From: Nitrosovibrio sp. Nv4
GTDB lineage: Bacteria > Pseudomonadota > Gammaproteobacteria > Burkholderiales > Nitrosomonadaceae
Assembly: GCA_945860135.1 (NCBI GenBank)
Contig: CAMAPK010000006.1
Coordinates: 1-64,000 of the forward strand
Length of the DNA stretch: 64,000 bases
Direction: 5' to 3'
Shown here: in pieces, positions 57,782 through 64,000 of the stretch
How positions within the stretch are numbered: the stretch's first letter is position 1
Layout: every line of letters begins with the position of its first letter
Translations under genes and position numbers: made by a program
The notes under the pieces: generated by a model
Told to the model about the DNA's origin: nothing
The model's input: only the letters and a program-made list of their open reading frames with translations
Databases searched by the model: none

Positions 57782-59209
57782 ATGAATCTGGAGCAATTAC
57801 GCCAGCTGCAACCTTACCTGTGGAGCCTGCCGCGCGCGTCCGGCGAACAGCGCGCAGAGGTGCTGCTGTATGGCACTGCACCGCTGCTTGCAAGCATGGA
57901 CGACAAGGTGCTGGAGCAAATCGCCAATGTCGCTGCACTGCCGGGCCTGGTCGGCGCCGCGATGACCATGCCGGACGCACACTGGGGTTATGGCTTCCCG
58001 ATCGGCGGGGTGGCAGCATTCGATGCCGAACAGGGCGGTGTGATCTCCGCCGGCGGCGTCGGCTTCGATATTTCCTGCGGCATCCGCTGCCTGCGCAGCA
58101 ACCTTGATTTGGCCGATGCGGCCGCACACTTCACCCGGCTTGCGGACACGCTGTTCCACGCCATTCCCGCCGGCGTGGGCGAAGAAGGCGAGCTGAAACT
58201 GAATCCCGCCCAGCTCGACCAGGTGCTGCTGGATGGCGCGCACTGGGCGGTACAACACGGTTATGGCAATGCGGCCGATCTGGAATATGTGGAAGAACAG
58301 GGGCGTGTTGCCGGTGCCGTGCCGGCTTATGTATCGGAGCTGGCCAAGAAACGCCAGCGCGGCGAAATGGGCACGCTTGGTTCCGGCAATCATTACCTTG
58401 AAGTGCAAGTGGTGGAACGCATTTACGATAGTACTGCCGCCTTGGCTTTTGGACTGCATCCAGGCCAGATCGTGATTTCGATCCACTGCGGCTCACGCGG
58501 ACTGGGGCATCAGATCGGCACCGATTATCTGCTGATGCTGGCTAAGGCTGCCAGCCGCCTTGGCATCCGCCTGCCCAACCGTGAGCTGGCCTGCGCGCCG
58601 ATCAAGTCGGTGGAAGGCCAGCAATATCTCGGGGCGATGAATGCCGCGATCAACTGCGCTCTCGCCAACCGGCAAATCCTGACCCAGTTGACGCGCAACG
58701 CCTGCACACAAGTTTATCCCCAAGCCGAGCTGGAAACCCTGTTTGATGTCTCGCACAATACCTGCAAGGTGGAAACGCATGCAATCGACGGCAAACCCAG
58801 GCTGCTGCATGTTCATCGCAAAGGCGCGACGCGCGCATTCGGCCCTGGGCACGCCATGTTGCCGCAACGCTACCGTGCGGTGGGACAGCCGGTCGTGATT
58901 GGCGGCAGCATGGGTAGCGGCTCGTACATCCTCGCTGGCAACAGCGGCAACCCGGCGTACTCATCCGCCAGCCACGGTGCCGGCCGCGCCATGAGCCGGC
59001 ATCAGGCACTGACCCACTGGCGTGGCCGGGAATTGATCGATGAACTGGCGCAGCAAGGCATACTGATCCGCACGCGCTCAATGCGCGGAGCGGCAGAGGA
59101 AGCACCGGGCGCGTATAAGGATGTTGATCTGGTGGCGGAAGCAACCGAACAGGCAGGGCTCGCGCGCCGGGTAGCTTATCTGCGACCGAAAGTGTGTGTG
59201 AAAGGATGA
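57782..59209 (+). CDS. rtcB: RNA-splicing ligase RtcB
   Basis: Joins RNA 2',3'-cyclic-phosphate ends to 5'-OH ends using GTP, so it can repair cleaved tRNA or rRNA. The 475 residues have the Mn-binding set: GVGFDISCGIR (Asp/Cys), GSGNHYLEVQ, HCGSRGLGHQ, SHNTCKVETH, HRKGATRA and the GSMGSGSYILAG region. Full length. No rtcA or rtcR is adjacent, so it is of the archease-coupled type. Confidence 0.95.
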   Translation: MNLEQLRQLQPYLWSLPRASGEQRAEVLLYGTAPLLASMDDKVLEQIANVAALPGLVGAAMTMPDAHWGYGFPIGGVAAFDAEQGGVISAGGVGFDISCGIRCLRSNLDLADAAAHFTRLADTLFHAIPAGVGEEGELKLNPAQLDQVLLDGAHWAVQHGYGNAADLEYVEEQGRVAGAVPAYVSELAKKRQRGEMGTLGSGNHYLEVQVVERIYDSTAALAFGLHPGQIVISIHCGSRGLGHQIGTDYLLMLAKAASRLGIRLPNRELACAPIKSVEGQQYLGAMNAAINCALANRQILTQLTRNACTQVYPQAELETLFDVSHNTCKVETHAIDGKPRLLHVHRKGATRAFGPGHAMLPQRYRAVGQPVVIGGSMGSGSYILAGNSGNPAYSSASHGAGRAMSRHQALTHWRGRELIDELAQQGILIRTRSMRGAAEEAPGAYKDVDLVAEATEQAGLARRVAYLRPKVCVKG

Positions 59210-59227
59210 CTTTCTTCAGGAGATAAC

Positions 59228-59278
59228 ATGTACCAGCATATCCTGATTCCGGTTGACGGCAGCCCGACTTGGCAATGA
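59228..59278 (+). pseudogene. Universal-stress-protein N-terminal remnant serving as pncA leader
   Basis: A ribosome binding site (CAGGAG) and ATG at 59228 begin a 16-codon frame, MYQHILIPVDGSPTWQ, ending in TGA at 59276-59278. MYxHILIPVDGSP is the standard start of UspA-type proteins; everything after residue 13 is missing. The TGA overlaps the pncA ATG (ATGA), so the stub now resembles a coupled leader peptide. A deletion that fused the usp start region to pncA is the simplest history. Confidence 0.7.
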
Positions 59279-59862
59279 TGAAAACCGTGCTTGAGAGCGG
59301 CGATGCTCTGCTCGTGGCCGATATGCAGAACGATTTTATGCCGGGCGGCAGTCTGGCCGTGCCGCGGAGCGACGAGATCATTCCGCTGCTCAACCGTTAT
59401 ATTGCCTGGTTTCATGCGCATGACCTGCCGGTTTTCGCCACCCGCGACTGGCACCCGCCGGATCACTGCTCTTTCCTGCCACAAGGCGGTCCATGGCCAC
59501 CGCACTGCATTGCGGCCACAGCGGGCGCGGCTTTCCCCGCCGCGCTGGTACTGCCCGCCGACACCCGCATCATCTCCAAAGCCACCCACCGCGAGCAGGA
59601 TGCCTACTCCGGTTTTGCCGGCACTCAGCTCGACGCCCTGCTGCAAGCGGACAACGTGCGCCGGCTGTTCGTCGGCGGAATTGCCACCGAGTACTGCGTG
59701 CGCCACACCGTGCAGGATGCGCTGCAACGCCACTACACGGTGTTCGTGCTGCTGGATGCGGTACGCGCATTGAATCTGCAGGCCGATGCCGGCCCGCAGG
59801 CGCTGGAGGCAATGGCGCATTTGGGCGCAATTCCGTTCCACTTCGAGGCGCTCGGCGCATGA
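59275..59862 (+). CDS. pncA: Nicotinamidase
   Basis: Hydrolyses nicotinamide to nicotinate in NAD salvage. The 195-residue product has the catalytic triad: Asp in LLVADMQNDF, Lys in ISKATHREQD and Cys in ATEYCVRHTVQD; metal ligands include DWHPPDH. The start is ATG 59275 (or 59278), overlapping the stop of the usp remnant, whose ribosome binding site is the only one nearby. The end overlaps pncB (ATGA). Confidence 0.93.
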   Translation: MMKTVLESGDALLVADMQNDFMPGGSLAVPRSDEIIPLLNRYIAWFHAHDLPVFATRDWHPPDHCSFLPQGGPWPPHCIAATAGAAFPAALVLPADTRIISKATHREQDAYSGFAGTQLDALLQADNVRRLFVGGIATEYCVRHTVQDALQRHYTVFVLLDAVRALNLQADAGPQALEAMAHLGAIPFHFEALGA

Positions 59863-61205
59863 ACCCGCAGTCCAGTCCCCTGTTGACCGACCTGTATCAG
59901 TTGCTGATGCTGCAAAGCTATCGCGATCACGGCATGGAGGATAACGCCGTGTTCGAACTGTTCGTACGCAAGCTGCCGCCGGGGCGGAATTTCATGGTCG
60001 CGGCCGGACTGGAACAGGTGCTGGATTTCCTCGAAAACCTGAAATTCTCGCCGGAAGAATTGGCCTGGCTTGCCAGCCGTTTTCCGCCTGCCTTCATTGC
60101 CTATCTCGAGCAGTTTCGGTTCGATGGCAATGTTCACGCCATGGCGGAAGGCACGATATTTTTCCCCCATCAACCCATCCTGCAGATCAGCGCCGCGCTG
60201 CCGCAAGCCCAGCTGGTCGAATCGCGCGTGATGAATCTGCTGCATTTCGAGACGCTGATTGCCTCCAAGGCTGCCCGCTCGGTGCTGGTGGCGCCGGACA
60301 AGCTGCTGGTGGATTTCGGCATGCGCCGGGCGCACGGCGCGGAGGCAGCGCTGCTCGCGGCGCGGGCGAGCTATCTGGTCGGATTTTCCGGCAGCGCCAC
60401 CGTGCTGGCCGGAACGCTGTATGACATTCCGCTGTTCGGCACCATGGCGCACTCCTACATCCAGGCGCATGCCGATGAAACGACCGCTTTCGAGCATTTC
60501 GCCCGCTCCCATCCGGACAACGTGATCCTGCTGATCGACACTTATGACACCGAAGCCGCCGCCGCCAAGGTAGTCACGCTGGCGCGCAAGCTGCAGGCGG
60601 ATGGCATCAGCATCAAGGGCGTGCGCCTGGACAGCGGCGATCTGGCAGCACATGCCCGGCAGGTGCGGCAAATACTCGACGCGGGCGGACTGCAGCAGGC
60701 AACCATATTTGCCAGCGGCAATCTGGACGAATACCGGCTGCGCGCATTGCTGTCGTCCGCGGCGCCGATAGACGGCTTCGGTGTCGGCACTGCGCTGGAT
60801 GTCTCCAGCGATGCCCCGGCACTGGACTGTGCCTACAAACTGCAGGAGTATGCCGGCAAGCCGCGCCGCAAGCGTTCGGAAGGCAAGGCCACCTGGCCGG
60901 GGAGAAAACAGGTTTACCGCAGCTACAGCGCCGACGGCCGCCTGGCCGGCGATGTGGTGGCGCTGGCGGAAAATGACCCGCAGGCGGGCGAGGCGCTGCT
61001 CCAGCCGGTAATGCGCGCCGGCCGGCGCATCGCGGCGCATGCCCCGCTGCAGCAACTGCGCCGGCAGACAGTGGCGGGATATGCCCATCTGCCGCATACC
61101 ATGGCCACACTCGACACCGCTCCCGCCTACCCGGTAACGATATCCGCAGCACTGCAGGCATTGGCGCAGCAACTGGATGCGGAGCAGGCGCAGCAAGCAG
61201 GATAA
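59859..61205 (+). CDS. pncB: Nicotinate phosphoribosyltransferase
   Basis: Converts nicotinate and PRPP to nicotinate mononucleotide, the step after PncA. The 448 residues include TDLYQLLMLQSYRDHG at the start, the phosphoribosyl-acceptor His in GTMAHSYIQAH and VRLDSGDL plus a GTALDV segment. The ATG at 59859 overlaps the pncA stop. An open frame continues 5' through pncA in another phase and is ignored. The last two salvage steps are thus coupled. Confidence 0.94.
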   Translation: MNPQSSPLLTDLYQLLMLQSYRDHGMEDNAVFELFVRKLPPGRNFMVAAGLEQVLDFLENLKFSPEELAWLASRFPPAFIAYLEQFRFDGNVHAMAEGTIFFPHQPILQISAALPQAQLVESRVMNLLHFETLIASKAARSVLVAPDKLLVDFGMRRAHGAEAALLAARASYLVGFSGSATVLAGTLYDIPLFGTMAHSYIQAHADETTAFEHFARSHPDNVILLIDTYDTEAAAAKVVTLARKLQADGISIKGVRLDSGDLAAHARQVRQILDAGGLQQATIFASGNLDEYRLRALLSSAAPIDGFGVGTALDVSSDAPALDCAYKLQEYAGKPRRKRSEGKATWPGRKQVYRSYSADGRLAGDVVALAENDPQAGEALLQPVMRAGRRIAAHAPLQQLRRQTVAGYAHLPHTMATLDTAPAYPVTISAALQALAQQLDAEQAQQAG

Positions 61206-61214
61206 ATCCTGGCA

Positions 61215-63872
61215 TTACCCGCAAAAACGCCGCAGCAATGCCTTGCGCAATTCATCCAGGGCCAGCATGGCAAAGGCAAAAGGCAGGGCATACAGCCAGA
61301 CATCAACACCGATGGGCGCGGTGCCGAACAGGTGGTTGCCTAACGGTGTATAGACGATCAACAGGATCAGGATAATTTCCGCTGCAATCCCCAGCAGCAG
61401 CAAGCGGTTGCCGAACCATGCAAAACGGAAAACTGATTCTGTGGGATGACGGCAAATGAACACATTCATCAGCTGCATCACGATGATGGCCGACAGACAC
61501 GCGGTGGTGGCCTGCAAGTACAAGGTGTCATCGGCAGCCAGCGTTTGCCCGTAATGCCAGCCGCCGTCATGCAATACATAAAAGAACGCCGCCATCGCCG
61601 CCAGCGCTTCCAGCAAACCGAGAAAAAGATAAGCGCGCAACAGCAAGGGCCCGTGCAGCAACCGTTCGCTGCGCGCACGCGGCGGCCGCTGCATTACATC
61701 GTCACGCGGCGCCTCAGTGCCCAATGCCAGCGCCGGCAGCATATCGGTACCGAGATCCACCGCGAGGATCTGCACGATGGTGAGCGGCAGCGGGATCTTG
61801 AACAGCACGAAAGCCAGATAGGGAATGAGCTCGGGAACATTGGAGGTGAGTATGTAGGTCATGAACTTGCGGATGTTCTCGAATACCGCCCGCCCTTCCT
61901 CGATCGCGGCGACGATGCTGGCAAAATTATCGTCGAGCAGGATGATGTCGGCAGATTCCTTGGCGACATCGGTGCCGGAAATGCCCATGCTGATGCCGAC
62001 ATCCGCCGCTTTCAGTGCCGGTGCATCGTTGACGCCGTCGCCGGTTACCGCCACGATCTCGCCCTTCTTCTTCAGCGCCTGCACGATGCGCATTTTCTGG
62101 TCCGCCCCCACCCGCGCGAAGATGATCTCCTCTGCATCCAGCGCCAATTGCAACTGGATTTGTGACATGCGCCGCAATTCATCGCCGACAATGATCAGCG
62201 GGGTTTGTGCCAGGCCGATTTCAGCGGCAATGGTACGGGCAGTATGCGGATGATCGCCAGTTACCATGATCACCTTGATGCCGGCTGCACGGCAGCGGGC
62301 AATTGCTGCGGGCACCTCCGCCCGTGGCGGGTCCTCTATCCCCACCAGCCCGCATAGGATCAGCTCTTGCTCCAGGTGTTCACACGCAGAGTCCGGAACA
62401 TCGCGGCGGTAAGCCAGGGCCAGCACACGCAATCCCTGCACCGCCATATTCTCCTGCGCTTGCAACAAATGCTGTCGCTGCTCATCGTCCAGAACCCGGG
62501 TCGCGCCATTCAAATGGATATCGCAACACAGTGGCAGCACGGTTTCGAGCGCGCCTTTGCAATACAGCATATTGCCGCCGGGTGTCTGGTACAGCAGCGA
62601 CAGGCGCTTGCGGTCGGTATCAAAAGGAATTTCGTCTATCCGCTTGTGCTCTGGCTGCACTGTGATGGCCAAGCGCGCCAGTTCAAGCAATGCAACTTCC
62701 ATCGGGTCGCCGAGCAGAACCTGCTTGCCTTCCTGCTCACTCTGCTTCAGGTTGTGGCAATACATCGCCACGGTGAACAGCGGGTTGTCGCGCTGCTGGG
62801 TAGCATCCAGCGGCGAGTAAAATTTCCCGGACAGGAACAGTTTTTTTACCGTCATGCGGTTCTGCGTCAGCGTTCCGGTTTTGTCGGTGCAGATCACCGT
62901 GGTCGAGCCCAGTGTTTCCACTGCCGGCAGATGGCGCACCAAGGCATTTTTCTTCGCCATGCGCTGGGTGGCCATGGCCAGCGCCAGCGTCACCGTGGGC
63001 AGCAATCCCTCCGGGACATTGGCCACGATGATGCCAATGGCGAAAATCAAGTTAGGCCAGAAAGGCAGACCCAGCCACAGACCGATCAGGAAAAACACCA
63101 CGCCGATCAACACTGACAGCATGGCGATGAAACGGCTCAGGCGCGTAATTTCAAGTTGTAGCGGCGACAGTCCTGCACCCGTCACCTGGGTCAGGTGCGC
63201 GATCTTGCCGAACTCGCTATGCATGCCAGTGGCGTAGACCAGCGCCTTGGCTTCCCCCGACACCATGGTGGTGCCGGCGAGCAGCACATTGCGGCTGTTC
63301 TGCGCTTCGTCTTCGCCGGAGTGTTCGGAATTGCGCACCCTGGACAACGACTCTCCGGTAATAGTGGCATTGTTGACGCGTACGCCGAAGGCCTCAAGCA
63401 GGCGGCAATCAGCCGGAATGGCGTCGCCGTCCGTCAGCAGGATCACGTCCCCCGGCACCAGTTCTACTGCCGGAATCTGCCTGACGCCTCCGTCGCGCAG
63501 CACCTTCACTTGATGCGGCAGCAGATTGCGCAGCGCAGCCACTGCCTCTTGTGCGCGGTATTCCTGCCAGAACGAAAACACGCCGTTGACCACGATCACA
63601 CCCACGATGGCGTAGCCCAGCATGGCCATGCCTTGCTCCGGCTGGTTCCATTCGGCAATGAAAGCGAGGGTGGCGGCCAGCCACAGGATCAGCGCGAAAA
63701 AATGAGTGAACTGTTTGATGAAAGCCGGCAGCAGGCGCTGTTCGCTGACCTCTTCCACGCGGTTCGCTCCGTATTCCTGCAAGCGTCTGCACGCCTCAGG
63801 CTCGGACAATCCGTCCGGATTGCTATGCAGACTGGCATAGGCTTGTTCCACGGTAAGCTGGTGGATTTTCAT
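61215..63872 (-). CDS. P-type ATPase with Na,K-ATPase-like (type IIC) ion-site motifs
   Basis: An 885-residue cation pump: actuator TGES, phosphorylation motif DKTGTLT (Asp near 330), TGDGVNDAPALK hinge, and ten predicted helices. Transmembrane residues follow the Na,K-ATPase pattern: VPEGLLPTVTLALA in M4 (Glu near 286), TSNVPE in M5 (Glu near 680) and DLGTDM in M6 (Asp near 705 and 709). Spacings match those of the animal pump. No beta subunit gene is seen. Transported ions cannot be fixed by eye; Na+, K+ or Ca2+ remain possible. Confidence 0.85.
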   Translation of the reverse strand: MKIHQLTVEQAYASLHSNPDGLSEPEACRRLQEYGANRVEEVSEQRLLPAFIKQFTHFFALILWLAATLAFIAEWNQPEQGMAMLGYAIVGVIVVNGVFSFWQEYRAQEAVAALRNLLPHQVKVLRDGGVRQIPAVELVPGDVILLTDGDAIPADCRLLEAFGVRVNNATITGESLSRVRNSEHSGEDEAQNSRNVLLAGTTMVSGEAKALVYATGMHSEFGKIAHLTQVTGAGLSPLQLEITRLSRFIAMLSVLIGVVFFLIGLWLGLPFWPNLIFAIGIIVANVPEGLLPTVTLALAMATQRMAKKNALVRHLPAVETLGSTTVICTDKTGTLTQNRMTVKKLFLSGKFYSPLDATQQRDNPLFTVAMYCHNLKQSEQEGKQVLLGDPMEVALLELARLAITVQPEHKRIDEIPFDTDRKRLSLLYQTPGGNMLYCKGALETVLPLCCDIHLNGATRVLDDEQRQHLLQAQENMAVQGLRVLALAYRRDVPDSACEHLEQELILCGLVGIEDPPRAEVPAAIARCRAAGIKVIMVTGDHPHTARTIAAEIGLAQTPLIIVGDELRRMSQIQLQLALDAEEIIFARVGADQKMRIVQALKKKGEIVAVTGDGVNDAPALKAADVGISMGISGTDVAKESADIILLDDNFASIVAAIEEGRAVFENIRKFMTYILTSNVPELIPYLAFVLFKIPLPLTIVQILAVDLGTDMLPALALGTEAPRDDVMQRPPRARSERLLHGPLLLRAYLFLGLLEALAAMAAFFYVLHDGGWHYGQTLAADDTLYLQATTACLSAIIVMQLMNVFICRHPTESVFRFAWFGNRLLLLGIAAEIILILLIVYTPLGNHLFGTAPIGVDVWLYALPFAFAMLALDELRKALLRRFCG

Positions 63873-63894
63873 GCTGTCCGATGACTGTCCCGTC

Positions 63895-64000
63895 TCATCG
63901 TTTTACTTCCAAATCGAAATTGACATGCTTTGCTGCCGCCGGCAGACCCTCTGCAAGCTGTTCGATACCGATCCTGGAAAATTTCGGCTGCTGTTTTACA
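63895..64000 (-). CDS. C-terminal fragment of an unrecognised gene (runs off the window)
   Basis: The last 35 codons of a minus-strand gene whose stop TGA is at 63895-63897, 22 bases upstream of the ATPase start. The visible end reads ...GIEQLAEGLPAAKHVNFDLEVKR. I do not recognise the family from so short a segment. Its spacing suggests co-transcription with the ATPase. Confidence 0.5.
   Translation of the reverse strand, partial: VKQQPKFSRIGIEQLAEGLPAAAKHVNFDLEVKR

Noticed and set aside
59493-59858. 5' extension of the pncB frame through pncA
   Set aside because: Out of phase with the pncA protein, no conserved residues, and a good ATG start at 59859 overlaps the pncA stop.

Overview
The window reads as chromosome of a betaproteobacterial chemolithotroph, most like the Nitrosomonadales (Gallionellaceae-type). 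The basis is the petABC-sspA-sspB order, an NAD-linked [NiFe] hydrogenase with a full maturation set, PEP synthase and a B12-dependent ribonucleotide reductase. The lineage is inferred from gene content and protein style, not from a marker gene. Coding density is high and most genes lie on the minus strand.

Layout. 0.5-4.4 kb: cytochrome bc1 genes, sspAB and a tRNA-Thr with its own promoter. 4.6-6.1 kb: a lone hflX between that tRNA and a degenerate copy of the tRNA 3' half. 6.2-9.2 kb: three tandem PilZ/YcgR-like paralogues. 9.5-12.6 kb: small accessory genes (DUF3293, AHL-lactonase-like, KTSC) and an AT-rich HEPN gene that may be a defence gene. 12.6-22.4 kb: ettA, a Lon-like protease, secreted TPR/Sel1 proteins, twin lipoproteins, psiE. 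22.4-31.1 kb: ppsA, an exported msrA, and an operon of AMP-forming acyl-CoA synthetase, E1 alpha, E1 beta, E2 and an acyl carrier protein. It is interrupted by a 137-bp element with perfect 16-bp inverted ends. 31.2-44.6 kb: nrdJ, hupE and one hydrogenase transcription unit hypC-hypA-hypB-hypD-hypF-hypE-hoxF-hoxU-hoxY-hoxH-hoxW.

44.7-64 kb looks like a stress and dormancy island: monohaem cytochrome c, ribosome hibernation factor, two CBS proteins (one truncated), a BCAM0308-type zinc-ribbon protein, Hsp20, a PAS protein, a DUF2934 protein and rpoS. These are followed by a LuxR-type response regulator, a PAS histidine kinase and a CheB/CheR/PAS protein encoded by overlapping genes. Then come a phosphoribosyltransferase, PolX, archease-rtcB (RNA repair), pncA-pncB (NAD salvage) and a P-type ATPase with Na,K-ATPase-like ion-site motifs.

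Together the genes suggest an organism that uses H2 to make NADH, respires through bc1, and invests in surviving idle or damaging periods by ribosome hibernation, chaperones, RNA religation and NAD recycling. The most interesting unexplained items are the ACP-linked 2-oxoacid dehydrogenase operon with its internal inverted-repeat element, the tRNA-bracketed hflX, the HEPN gene, and a universal-stress-protein stub that now acts as a translational leader for pncA.
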